A DNA stretch of 64,000 bases from Francisella philomiragia subsp. philomiragia ATCC 25015. Its GTDB lineage: Bacteria; Pseudomonadota; Gammaproteobacteria; Francisellales; Francisellaceae. How positions within the stretch are numbered: position 1 is the stretch's first letter; each line of letters starts with the position of its first letter. Shown piece after piece: positions 36,357 to 46,513 of the stretch. Below the pieces are notes generated by a model. It saw only the letters and a list, made by a program, of their open reading frames with translations. It was not told where the DNA came from and ran no database searches. Location: contig NZ_DS999316.1 in the NCBI RefSeq assembly GCF_000156715.1, positions 296,619 to 360,618 on the forward strand, written 5' to 3'. The position numbers and the translations under genes are program-made.

Positions 36357-37533
36357 TTTCTAGTTCTCTTTTTACAGCATATGCAACACCGCGAACTTCA
36401 GCAAGACCTTTCAAACGTCCAATGCATGAGTATCCAGGATTAGTTTTTTTATCTAAATCTGAAAGCATTTGTTGACCATGATCTGGTCGCATGTATATAG
36501 GCTGCGAATTTTTTTCTATTTTTAGAATTTCTTTCACAAGAGCATACATATCTGTATTACCACATAAGTGCTCAGCCTCATAGAAACTGCGGTTATTAGG
36601 ATTGAGGGCAACATTTCTTAGATGTGTGAAATAAATTCTTCTACCAATTTTTTTCGCCATTAGAGGAAGATTATTATCCCATCTGGAGCCTAATGATCCA
36701 GCACAGAATGTTATACCATTAGCCATAGATGGTATATTTTCAAATAACCAGTCATAATCTTCTATAGTACTAATTATTCTTGGTAGGCTGAATAGTTCAA
36801 ATGGGGGATCATCAGGATGTATAGCTAACTTTGCCTCAACTTCTTCAGCTACTGGAATTACTTTTTTCAAGAAATATACTAAATTCTCACGTAACGTTTC
36901 TTTATTAATATCTTTATATTCATCAAGAGCTGCTTGAAATTGTTCTAATGAGAAGCTTTCTTCAGCACCAGGTAGACCTGCAATTATATTACCAGTAAGC
37001 TTTTCTACTTCCGCATCTGACATATTTTCAAAATATTCTTTTGCTTGAGATATTACATCAGCTTTATAACCTTTCTCAGCATTTTGCCTTTTTAGAATAT
37101 GAATATCAAAAGCTGCAAATGCTATCTCATCAAAAGATAAAGTCTTAGCGCCTGTGGAAGTTTGTTTATCTAAATCTGTACGAGTCCAATCTAATACAGG
37201 CATAAAATTATAGATAATTAATTTAATACCACATTTGGCTAAATTACGGATGCTTTGACAGTAGTTATCTATATATTCATCACGTGTAGACTTACCTCTT
37301 TTAATATCCTCATGAACAGGAATGCTTTCTACGACAGACCATGTTAAATTTGTTTTACCCAGTCTAGTAGAGTTCTCAACTTCAAATTGTCTTTTTTGAA
37401 TTTCTTCTATAGACCAGACTTTTCCATTAGGTATATGGTGTAGAGCAGTTACAATATCAGTAACTCCAGTTTGCATAATATCTTCGATACATACAGGATC
37501 ATTTGGACCAAACCAACGCCATGATTCTATCAT
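36343..37533 (-). CDS. uxuA: Mannonate dehydratase UxuA
   Basis: Dehydrates D-mannonate to 2-keto-3-deoxygluconate with a divalent metal. The N-terminal ESWRWFGPNDPVCIEDIMQTGVTDIVTALHHIP and the later LAIHPDDPPFELFSLPRI, GITFCAGSLGSR, YFTHLRNV and MRPDHGQQM are hallmark segments containing the metal-binding His, Cys, His and Asp residues. Length of 396 aa equals the E. coli enzyme closely. It follows uxuB by a single base. Confidence 0.96.
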   Translation of the reverse strand: MIESWRWFGPNDPVCIEDIMQTGVTDIVTALHHIPNGKVWSIEEIQKRQFEVENSTRLGKTNLTWSVVESIPVHEDIKRGKSTRDEYIDNYCQSIRNLAKCGIKLIIYNFMPVLDWTRTDLDKQTSTGAKTLSFDEIAFAAFDIHILKRQNAEKGYKADVISQAKEYFENMSDAEVEKLTGNIIAGLPGAEESFSLEQFQAALDEYKDINKETLRENLVYFLKKVIPVAEEVEAKLAIHPDDPPFELFSLPRIISTIEDYDWLFENIPSMANGITFCAGSLGSRWDNNLPLMAKKIGRRIYFTHLRNVALNPNNRSFYEAEHLCGNTDMYALVKEILKIEKNSQPIYMRPDHGQQMLSDLDKKTNPGYSCIGRLKGLAEVRGVAYAVKRELENESK

Positions 37534-37534
37534 T

Positions 37535-39007
37535 TTATTCTCCTAATTTAGTAAGAGTTTTAATAACTCCATATTTATTAATTTCTTCAATAAAAAACAC
37601 TATTTTTTCTTTTAAATCATTGTTTATTGCTATTGTTTCTGGGAATATGCTTTTTAATGATAAGAAACAATTAACTATATCAGTAATTTGAGTATTCTCT
37701 TGATATATCAATTTATAGCCATTTTGTAGAGGATCACTAATTTCTAATATTTTTCCATATTGATCTTTACCACTACAAAATAATATCCAACCAGCTATAC
37801 CAAGGGCTAAAATATCGTAATTTTGCTTATTTTCTAAAAGATGTGCTAAAGATCCTAGCCATCTTTGAGGTATTTTTTTAGAGCCATCCATAGCTATCTG
37901 TTCAGTCTTATGCTTTAAATGAGGGTTAGCAAATCTATGTAAAAGTTTATTAGCATATTCACTAGTTGAGATCTCTTGTGGTAAACCATCTACCAATGGC
38001 GCTGCAATTTTTAGCATATATTTTTTAATAAAATTATAAAACTCTGGTTTCACTATAACTTCATCTACAGTTTTAAGACCAGCATAAGCACCAAGATATG
38101 CAATTAAACTATGACTACCATTTAACATAGTTAGCTTTAATTTCTCGAAAGGTTCTATATCTTTAACAAACTCAACACCAACCTTCTCAAGAGCAGGGCG
38201 ACCATTAGCAAAATTATCTTCGATAACCCATTGAGAGAATTCTTCAGTTGCTACTGCTGAGATATCTTTTTGACCAATCATATTTTCAATATTATCTAGA
38301 GTCTGCTGAGTAACTGCTGGAACAATTCTATCTACCATTGAGCTTGGGAAACTCACATTCTCTGCTACCCAAGTACTAAACTGTTTATCTATTTTACTTG
38401 AGAATTCTAAGATAGCTTTTTTTAGAATCTTGCCATTATTTGGCATATTATCACAACTTAACAAAGTTATAGCTTTTGCATTTTTATTCCAACGTTTATA
38501 TAATCCAGCAACTGTAATTCCTATAGCGGTTTTAGGTGAGTTGATATTAACTAAATCATAAGCTATATCAGGATTTTCAAAATTTAACTCTTGAGTTGAT
38601 AAATCAACATAATAACCTTTTTCGGTAACTGTATAGGAGATTATTCTTATATTAGGATCTGAAATTTTAGTTATTAGACTTTGAGATTGGCCATTACCTG
38701 CAAAATAAACATCTTTTAATGCGCCTATTATAGTATTTTTAGTGCCAGATTCATCATTGGTTGATAATGTATATAAGCAATCATTTGCTTTTAAGTCATC
38801 TATTAGTTTTTGATTAGATCTAATTGTGCCACTAACATAACCCCAGTTTAGGGCATTTTGATCACCAGTATTAAGTAACTTATTGATATAGAACACTTGA
38901 TGAGCTCTATGAAATGCTCCTATACCTATATGCAATATACCTGGGTTTAAATTATTACGTTGATAGTTTGGTAAACTACAATTATGTAATTTTTGAAGAT
39001 TAAGCAT
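37535..39007 (-). CDS. uxuB: D-fructuronate reductase (mannonate oxidoreductase) UxuB
   Basis: Long-chain mannitol-dehydrogenase-family enzyme that reduces D-fructuronate to D-mannonate with NADH. The N-terminal nucleotide fold is HIGIGAFHRAHQVFYINKLL. The signature VSFPSSMVDRIVPAVTQ (near 225) and the catalytic lysine region KLTMLNGSHSLIAYLGAYAG are present. Length of 490 aa is typical. It overlaps the GH31 gene by 8 bases. A tagaturonate reductase cannot be fully excluded by sequence, but uxuA next door indicates the mannonate branch. Confidence 0.93.
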   Translation of the reverse strand: MLNLQKLHNCSLPNYQRNNLNPGILHIGIGAFHRAHQVFYINKLLNTGDQNALNWGYVSGTIRSNQKLIDDLKANDCLYTLSTNDESGTKNTIIGALKDVYFAGNGQSQSLITKISDPNIRIISYTVTEKGYYVDLSTQELNFENPDIAYDLVNINSPKTAIGITVAGLYKRWNKNAKAITLLSCDNMPNNGKILKKAILEFSSKIDKQFSTWVAENVSFPSSMVDRIVPAVTQQTLDNIENMIGQKDISAVATEEFSQWVIEDNFANGRPALEKVGVEFVKDIEPFEKLKLTMLNGSHSLIAYLGAYAGLKTVDEVIVKPEFYNFIKKYMLKIAAPLVDGLPQEISTSEYANKLLHRFANPHLKHKTEQIAMDGSKKIPQRWLGSLAHLLENKQNYDILALGIAGWILFCSGKDQYGKILEISDPLQNGYKLIYQENTQITDIVNCFLSLKSIFPETIAINNDLKEKIVFFIEEINKYGVIKTLTKLGE

Positions 39008-41330
39008 TATACTCTAAATCCTTATTCATATTGATTATTTGAGGTTGAGTAACCCTAAAATTTTCATGACCATTATATTCCCAACTAATATTCAGTTTAG
39101 CATTTTTGCTTACAACTTGAATATTTAAGATACCAAATTCACCATTTAGATACTCTGTGGTTTCACCATCATCTAGGTGAATTTGATGAATGGTTTGTGA
39201 ATTATTCAGCGAAGGAAATACTTTATAAACTAATTCTTGTTTAAAATTATTAAATTCTGCTTTATGTTTATTTGTAACAATAATAGAATCTTCCTTTACA
39301 AAAATAGGAACACTGTCTATATTTATATTTAATCTTATAATTTTTCCACCTTGATAAACTTCTCCAGTATAATAGTTATACCAATTAGAGCCAGCTGGTA
39401 GATATATTTCTCTAACCCTTTGGTTATACTCTAGTATGTTTGCTATTAGTAAGTTTCCAATCATAAAGTCTTGATTTTCTTCAAATGTTTTTACATCTGA
39501 TTCGAAGTCATAAAAAGTCGGCTTTATAATAGGCTTAGCATTTTTATGTGCTTGATAGCATAGTTGATAAATATATGGGATTAACTCATTACGCAAGTCA
39601 AAGGCTTTTTGGATACTTTCTAAGGCTTCAGGGTACATCCAAGGTGTGTTTACAGATTTATCATCATTCCATGAGTGAATAGTAAATCTAGGATAAAAAA
39701 TACCATGCTGAATCCAGCGAATTAATAATTCTGAATCTGGAGCGGGACCACTAAAACCACCAATATCATGACCAAAATTATAAATTCCTGATAGAGATAG
39801 CCCTTTCGCCATTTCTAGATTATATTTCAAAGTTTTCCACTCTGTATAGTTATCACCAGTCCAAGTTTGAGCATATCTTTGCAGGCCAGCACATCCTGAT
39901 CTTGTAATTAAGTAAGGACGCTTTTCCGGAGCAAAATGCTTTTGAGCCTCAAAGCTTGCTTTTGTCATTAGTAGTGATTGAATGGGTTTAATATGCTTGA
40001 TTTTTATCTCTTTACCAAAGCCGTAACAAATAGCTTCTCCATTATAAACTTCATATTCGTTATTATCATTCCAAGTTGATTCTATACCTTTTTCTAGAAG
40101 CTGTTTTGTGACATTATCTTGCCACCAAGAAATCGTACTAGGATTTGTAAAATCGAGATAGTATCCTAGCTCATCCCAAAATTGCACAAGTTCTGGCTTT
40201 GTATAAGATTTATTATAAATAAAACCATTGAAACTTGCTACTTCGTCTAATTTAGGATGGTCTTGAAGTAAGCATGGTTTAATATTTGCACATAGTTTAA
40301 TGCCATTATTTAGATATTTATTCGTGAAAGCTTCTATATTAGGGAATTTTGAATGATTCCAATTAAAAACGTATCTCTTATCTCCAATAGAAGTATAGCC
40401 TGAACTTAGTTGAAATGATCCACATTGAATATTGTATTTCTTGCAATCATCAATAAAATTGTCCATTTGGCTCTGGGCATCTGGAAGATCTGTGTATGTC
40501 ATTGTTGAGCCTGAATAATATAAGCTCCAGTAGGGTGGTAGTATAGTTCTACCTGTTATTGTACTAAAAGTTTCTGTTATATCAGAAATCCTATCACCAA
40601 TTATAAAATAATAATCTAAATCACCAGCTTTTGCCTCATAGCTAATGTATGGACCATGATAATTATCAATTTCTTTACCAAAGTTAAAAACACTATCACT
40701 TAAATTATCATAGAAAATTCCAAAAGAACTTTTATTTGCAAGATTATGAGATATGAAAAAAGGAATATGTTTATATAAAGGATCAGAGCTTTCTGCATCA
40801 TAGCCCATGGGATCGATTGATTTCATCTCATAACGTTTTTTATTACGGTTGAGAGAACCAGTCTTTTCACCAAGACCAAAAAACATAGCATCACAATCTT
40901 TTTTTATAGCATGATATATACCTCGATCTGACCAAAAGTCTAAGTTATATGCTTGAGTTTGTAAATCTTGAGATACCTTAATCCAATTGTCAGCATTTCT
41001 TTTATACCAACTAATTTTAAAACCAGTAAGATTAATTTCACATTTTAGTTTTGATGTTTCTATAAAAGCAAAATCATCAGTGCCATAAGCTTCAAACCTA
41101 GGACAGCTAAAACTAGATGTATCTAGTCTATCAGTTCCTTCAAATGGAATATCATCTTTTGTTATTGACCAAGTTTTATCTAAAGAGGGTTTTAAAGATT
41201 TAGTGAAGAGTACTCTAAAAATATTTTCTTCAAGAACAAAAACTCTAACAAATATTTGCTTTTCTTCTAACTCAAATAAAATGTGATCTACTTTAGTATT
41301 TTTAAGTTTAAATTTACAAATGTCTAACAT
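39000..41330 (-). CDS. Glycoside hydrolase family 31 (alpha-glucosidase/xylosidase class)
   Basis: 776-aa retaining alpha-glycosidase. The nucleophile is Asp422 in TWNDNNEYE and the acid/base is Asp493 in QTWTGDNYTEW. HDIGGF downstream is also typical. The N-terminal beta domain, (beta/alpha)8 barrel and C-terminal beta domains fit the length. No signal peptide is seen, so it acts in the cytoplasm on an imported glycoside. The nucleophile context differs from the DFGE motif I recall for E. coli YicI. Substrate unknown; GH31 enzymes are not known as alpha-glucuronidases. It lies 11 bases after a GPH transporter gene. Confidence 0.87.
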   Translation of the reverse strand: MLDICKFKLKNTKVDHILFELEEKQIFVRVFVLEENIFRVLFTKSLKPSLDKTWSITKDDIPFEGTDRLDTSSFSCPRFEAYGTDDFAFIETSKLKCEINLTGFKISWYKRNADNWIKVSQDLQTQAYNLDFWSDRGIYHAIKKDCDAMFFGLGEKTGSLNRNKKRYEMKSIDPMGYDAESSDPLYKHIPFFISHNLANKSSFGIFYDNLSDSVFNFGKEIDNYHGPYISYEAKAGDLDYYFIIGDRISDITETFSTITGRTILPPYWSLYYSGSTMTYTDLPDAQSQMDNFIDDCKKYNIQCGSFQLSSGYTSIGDKRYVFNWNHSKFPNIEAFTNKYLNNGIKLCANIKPCLLQDHPKLDEVASFNGFIYNKSYTKPELVQFWDELGYYLDFTNPSTISWWQDNVTKQLLEKGIESTWNDNNEYEVYNGEAICYGFGKEIKIKHIKPIQSLLMTKASFEAQKHFAPEKRPYLITRSGCAGLQRYAQTWTGDNYTEWKTLKYNLEMAKGLSLSGIYNFGHDIGGFSGPAPDSELLIRWIQHGIFYPRFTIHSWNDDKSVNTPWMYPEALESIQKAFDLRNELIPYIYQLCYQAHKNAKPIIKPTFYDFESDVKTFEENQDFMIGNLLIANILEYNQRVREIYLPAGSNWYNYYTGEVYQGGKIIRLNINIDSVPIFVKEDSIIVTNKHKAEFNNFKQELVYKVFPSLNNSQTIHQIHLDDGETTEYLNGEFGILNIQVVSKNAKLNISWEYNGHENFRVTQPQIINMNKDLEYNA

Positions 41331-41341
41331 AATTCAAAATC

Positions 41342-42805
41342 CTAAAACGTGTTATTATGACCCCAAGTTTTTTCATGAGGCCAGCCTGTAAGTTCTTCAA
41401 CAATAATGATTGCTTCTTTGGGCGCTTTTTTAAGCTCTCCTCCAGCTCTTAATCTTTCTAATTCAGTTACTAATATAGAGTGTTTTGCTTGAGTTAATCT
41501 AAATCTTGAGCTTGCAATAGCTCCTATAATACAAAACAATATAGTACCCCCAATAAAGCAAATATTTATTCCTAATAAAGCAGATTCTGATTGAACTACA
41601 GCACCTGCTTTAAAATTAAAAATTGATAGGGTAAAACCAACTATTGCAAATGCTAATGCTTGAACTAATTTACGTGAAACAGTCATCGTACTAGCAAAAG
41701 TTCCCTCTCTTCTTTTTGTAGTTAGCGCCTCATCAATATCAGCAATAAAATTATAGATATTCCATGGTGTAAAATAGCATCCTGCTCTAGCAAAACCTAA
41801 AACAAATATAATTACAACAAATGAAGCTAAAGCAAGAATCGGAGTAAACACAGGAATGATAAGGAAACTAAGCATACTTACAAGTAGACAGCTAATAGCA
41901 ATTCTATAACTCATCACACTACCAACTTTTATACATAAATATGCAAATATAGGTACTGAAATAACCTGAATTATTGAAAAACAGGTATATACAATTGATG
42001 CAGAACTAATATTGTAATCTAATATAAAAGTAAAATAGTAAGCGAAACTTGCACCAAATACATCTAATGCAACAAAAGCACCAATATACATCAAAAGATT
42101 AAGTCTAAATGCTCGAACTCGTAGTGTCGAAAATATGTTAATAAATATAAATTTTATTTCTTTTAATAATGATGAATGGTCTTTTTTTGAAACTTCAACT
42201 TTTCTTTCCCAAGTGAACTTATAGACAAAGAACCATGGTAGCATGAATAGTATTGCACAAATAATACCCATAATTACAAAAGATGTTTTTTCATCAGCAA
42301 AAAAATACATAATAGCTGCAGGTAAAAATCCTGCAACAATGTTAGAACTTTGTGAGAAAATCATTCTAATTCCAGTCATTTTAGATCTGGTATGATAACT
42401 ATCTGTCATTTCTGCAGCCAACGTTTCATAAGGGACTTGAATCATAGTGAAGATGAAGTTGAAAGCAATATAACCGAATAAGTAATACCAAAAACCAAAT
42501 CCAGGAATCCAAAGCAATGCAAATACTGAAACTAAAGGAGCACCTATTACAAAGAAAAATCTTCTTCTGCCTAAAGGTCCTCGCCAATTATCTGAAATAT
42601 ATCCCATAATTGGATCTGCAAATACATCAAGACCTCTACCGATTGCTACTATTAACCCAGCTTCTGCAGCGGATAATCCTGCTATATTTGTATAAAAATA
42701 CATCAACCACAATCCAAGAATAGTAAAAGCCCCACCACCAAAAAAATCACCAGATCCATAGGCAACCATATTCTTAAATTTAACTTCTTTAGTATTTGAC
42801 ATCAT
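41342..42805 (-). CDS. GPH-family MFS transporter (YicJ-like), first gene of the operon
   Basis: 487-aa transporter with about 12 membrane segments. Family features are MVAYGSGDFFGGGAFTILGLWLMYFY, GRGLDVFADPIMGYISDN and the loop RRRFFFVIGAPL. GPH proteins import glycosides or hexuronides with a cation. Pairing with a GH31 gene parallels E. coli yicJ-yicI, suggesting uptake of an alpha-glycoside that GH31 then cleaves. Two consecutive ATGs (42805, 42802) are possible starts and the ribosome binding site is weak. It leads the ten-gene minus-strand operon. Confidence 0.85.
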   Translation of the reverse strand: MMSNTKEVKFKNMVAYGSGDFFGGGAFTILGLWLMYFYTNIAGLSAAEAGLIVAIGRGLDVFADPIMGYISDNWRGPLGRRRFFFVIGAPLVSVFALLWIPGFGFWYYLFGYIAFNFIFTMIQVPYETLAAEMTDSYHTRSKMTGIRMIFSQSSNIVAGFLPAAIMYFFADEKTSFVIMGIICAILFMLPWFFVYKFTWERKVEVSKKDHSSLLKEIKFIFINIFSTLRVRAFRLNLLMYIGAFVALDVFGASFAYYFTFILDYNISSASIVYTCFSIIQVISVPIFAYLCIKVGSVMSYRIAISCLLVSMLSFLIIPVFTPILALASFVVIIFVLGFARAGCYFTPWNIYNFIADIDEALTTKRREGTFASTMTVSRKLVQALAFAIVGFTLSIFNFKAGAVVQSESALLGINICFIGGTILFCIIGAIASSRFRLTQAKHSILVTELERLRAGGELKKAPKEAIIIVEELTGWPHEKTWGHNNTF

Positions 42806-42888
42806 TCTTTTATCTAAAATGGTTATAACTTTAAATATAAGTGATTCAGAGCTAATTTGAAATATAAATTAAATATTTGATATGGTTT

Positions 42889-42915
42889 TTTATTAACTAT
42901 TATCGTGTTAATAAA
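42889..42915. promoter_or_regulatory. 9-bp perfect inverted repeat upstream of the inositol/uronate operon
   Basis: TTTATTAAC, a 9-base centre (TATTATCGT), then GTTAATAAA, centred about 97 bases before the start of the first operon gene in the 206-base divergent region. The symmetric arms and roughly 18-base half-site spacing fit a dimeric regulator. No regulator gene of the usual GntR, LacI or IclR type lies in the operon, so the binding protein would be encoded elsewhere. AT richness raises the chance of a coincidental repeat. Confidence 0.45.
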
Positions 42916-43011
42916 TATTCCTAATGTTATTTTTCAAATATTTTTTCTTATAATACAGATCAATACTAGCTATAATCGAATTTAAAATAAAAATTATTAT
43001 GGATAAAATTG

Positions 43012-44484
43012 ATGAATATTAGAAAGCAAAATTCATTCTTTTTGCTATGTTTTTTCGAATTTTTTGAAAGATTTGGTTACTACGGCTTTAGTTACACAGC
43101 TATTCTATTTTTTATGAGTCAGTATGGTTTTGATTTTACAGAAAAACAAGCCGTACTCCTATTTGGAGGCTTTGCTTCATTAACATATGTTTTTAATGCT
43201 ATTGGTGGATATGTCGCAGATAAAGTCTTTGGTATAAAAAGAACTATGTTCTTAGGAGCTATATTTCTTTTAATTGGATATTTTAGCTTAGCATTAAGTC
43301 CTTATTTTGTAACTATTGATAATTATGTTTATATAAGTTTAGCTTGTATTATTGTTGGATCTTCATTATTCAAACCCGCCCCAACAAACTTAATCTCTAG
43401 AATGTATACAGATAAACTAAAATTAGATTCTGTCTATACATACTTTTATATGTCAATAAACTTAGGATCACTATCTGCATCTCTTTTGATACCCATTTTA
43501 GCAACAAAGTATGGATATACTGCTGCATATGGAGTATGTTCTGTAGGTTTTGCAATAGGTATATTAAATAGTATATTAAGTTATTCTAGTATCAAAAATA
43601 TTGGTAATGAAGTTGATTTTAAAAACATGGGATATCTAAAAACTATCCTCATAGTGTTAATTTTTATTATTGCTATCTTAGGGCTTAGTATAATCTTACA
43701 AGCTAATGATACTATTAATTATATTTTATGGTTTGGTGCAGGACTTATTTTTGGAGTATTTGCTTTTCAGATTTATGTTGAGAAAGATCCTAGCTCAAGA
43801 AAAAAGATAGTAGCTGCGATAATTTTATTAGTTTATGCGGTACTGTTTTTTATAATATATCAGCAGAAATCGACCTCATTTTTCTTGTTTAACGTCCACC
43901 ATGTCAATTTAAATTTATTTGGTTATAGTGTTAATCCTCAGAGTATACCAGGTGTTTTGAATACTGCTGGTGTGATTATATTGTCACCAATATTAGCTTT
44001 TATATATACAAAGCTAGGGGCAAAAGATTTTAGCTTACCATTTAAGTTTGCTTTGGGAATTCTATTCTGTGGTTTTGCATATGGTAGTATGTTTTTAGCT
44101 TGTATGATTAATGACCCTACAGCTAAAGTTAGTATACTTTGGGAAGTTTTAGCAATAACAGTGTTTTTCTCAGCTGGTGAATTATTAATCTCAGCTCTAG
44201 GATTGTCATTAATGGCTAAATTATTACCTCAAAGGATAACTGGCTTTGCTATGGGAACATGGTTTATAACATCAGCTATTGGTATTAAGATTGGTACAAC
44301 AATTGCTCAAGCAGTTTCAAGTGGTATACAGTATGATGAATCAAAAGGCTTTGATATTCAAATGACGATAAGTAGTTTCGATAAATACCAGGAATTATTT
44401 GGATATGTTTCTCTAGTTGCGATAGTTTTTGCAATAATTGCTTTTGTAATTGGCAAAAAACTTAATAAAATGATCGAAGATTAA
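43012..44484 (+). CDS. Proton-dependent oligopeptide transporter (POT/PTR2 family)
   Basis: 490-aa transporter importing di- and tripeptides with protons. The ExxER proton-coupling motif is present near the N-terminus (FFEFFERFGYYG), and the second family motif region is GGYVADKVFGIKRTMFLGA. About 12-14 membrane segments follow. I start at ATG 43012, with GGA 9 bases upstream, not at the in-frame TTG 43009. It is divergent from the inositol/uronate operon and followed 16 bases later by an EamA transporter gene. Confidence 0.92.
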   Translation: MNIRKQNSFFLLCFFEFFERFGYYGFSYTAILFFMSQYGFDFTEKQAVLLFGGFASLTYVFNAIGGYVADKVFGIKRTMFLGAIFLLIGYFSLALSPYFVTIDNYVYISLACIIVGSSLFKPAPTNLISRMYTDKLKLDSVYTYFYMSINLGSLSASLLIPILATKYGYTAAYGVCSVGFAIGILNSILSYSSIKNIGNEVDFKNMGYLKTILIVLIFIIAILGLSIILQANDTINYILWFGAGLIFGVFAFQIYVEKDPSSRKKIVAAIILLVYAVLFFIIYQQKSTSFFLFNVHHVNLNLFGYSVNPQSIPGVLNTAGVIILSPILAFIYTKLGAKDFSLPFKFALGILFCGFAYGSMFLACMINDPTAKVSILWEVLAITVFFSAGELLISALGLSLMAKLLPQRITGFAMGTWFITSAIGIKIGTTIAQAVSSGIQYDESKGFDIQMTISSFDKYQELFGYVSLVAIVFAIIAFVIGKKLNKMIED

Positions 44485-44500
44485 ATTATATTACCTAGCT

Positions 44501-45394
44501 ATGCATAATCAGTTGTCTACTAAAAAAGCATTAATTTTATTACTAATGACTATAACAATGTGGTCAACGGCTTTTATTGGAATCCGTTATTTGATGCTAA
44601 ATGGATTTAGTGCTGGAGGCTTATCATTAGCTAGATATGGTATAGCTAGTATTGTTATGCTTATAATATTTGTTAGACAAAAAAATAAAACTAAGCCTAA
44701 TTTAAAAGATTTGTTGAGATTTGCTATTTTAGGCTTCTTTGGTTTCTTTGCATATAATGTATTGTTAAATTCAGGAGAATCTAGAATTACAGCATCTAGT
44801 GCTAATTTTATTATAGCTCAGGCTCCTATAATTGTAGCTGTATTTGCATTTATATTCTGGGGTGAAAAAATTAATAAGTATGGTGTTTTTGGGTTTATCT
44901 TAGCTATTATAGGTGCTGCAGTAATTTTTTGTTCAAAGAATGATACATCATTTGAGTTTATTGGTATTTGCTTAGTTTATGGAGCTTGTTTTTCAGGTGC
45001 TATTTACTCAGTTTTCCAGAAAAGTTTATTTATAAAGTTTCATCCAATTGAAGCTATTACCTATTGTATTTGGTTTGGCACAATTATGTTGATGGTATAT
45101 TCTAATGAGGCTTATGCGGAATTATCTACAGCAAATTTCACAAGTATCTTTGTTGTAATTTATATAGGAGTATTTCCTGGGGCATTGGGTTATTTATTTT
45201 GGGGTTATGCTTTTAGAAATATTCCTGCAACAGTTGCTATTAGCTCATTATATTTTATGCCTATAATTTCTTTATTCTTAGGTTGGATTCTCTTAGGAGA
45301 GACAGAAGCATACATATCGATAGTTGGCGGAATAATAAGTGTTGTAGGAGCTTTTATAATCAGTAAATATGGCTTAAATAAAAAAACTAACTAA
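44501..45394 (+). CDS. EamA/DMT-family transporter
   Basis: 297-aa inner-membrane protein with ten predicted segments in two EamA repeats. Repeat 1 has TITMWSTAFIGIRYLMLNGF and AIIGAAVIF; repeat 2 has LVYGACFSGAIYSVFQKSL and ends with LGWILLGETEAYISIVGGIISVVGAFIIS. The family exports or imports metabolites and drugs; substrate unknown. It follows the peptide transporter by 16 bases and may share its transcript. Confidence 0.88.
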   Translation: MHNQLSTKKALILLLMTITMWSTAFIGIRYLMLNGFSAGGLSLARYGIASIVMLIIFVRQKNKTKPNLKDLLRFAILGFFGFFAYNVLLNSGESRITASSANFIIAQAPIIVAVFAFIFWGEKINKYGVFGFILAIIGAAVIFCSKNDTSFEFIGICLVYGACFSGAIYSVFQKSLFIKFHPIEAITYCIWFGTIMLMVYSNEAYAELSTANFTSIFVVIYIGVFPGALGYLFWGYAFRNIPATVAISSLYFMPIISLFLGWILLGETEAYISIVGGIISVVGAFIISKYGLNKKTN

Positions 45395-45444
45395 AACTCT
45401 TAAATTGTTTGTCTTACCACATTTTAATAAAAATCTTTTTTGTC

Positions 45445-45450
45445 TATAAT
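45445..45450 (+). promoter_or_regulatory. Candidate -10 of pheST
   Basis: Perfect TATAAT ending 30 bases before pheS; the -35 is poor. The leader would be too short for a pheL-type attenuator, which E. coli uses upstream of pheST. AAAGGA lies 7 bases before the ATG. Confidence 0.35.
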
Positions 45451-45470
45451 ATCTGCAAGTTTTTAAATAA

Positions 45471-46493
<1,023 letters not shown>

Positions 46494-46513
46494 TTATTAT
46501 TTGAGGTTTATAA

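Noticed and set aside
39000-41330. Reading the GH31 enzyme as an alpha-glucuronidase supplying glucuronate
   Set aside because: Known alpha-glucuronidases belong to other families (GH67, GH115, GH4). GH31 motifs are clear, so direct release of glucuronate is unlikely.
42945-42976. Two TATAAT hexamers upstream of the peptide transporter gene
   Set aside because: Neither has a reasonable -35 at 16-18 bases or a TG extension, so I do not assign a promoter.
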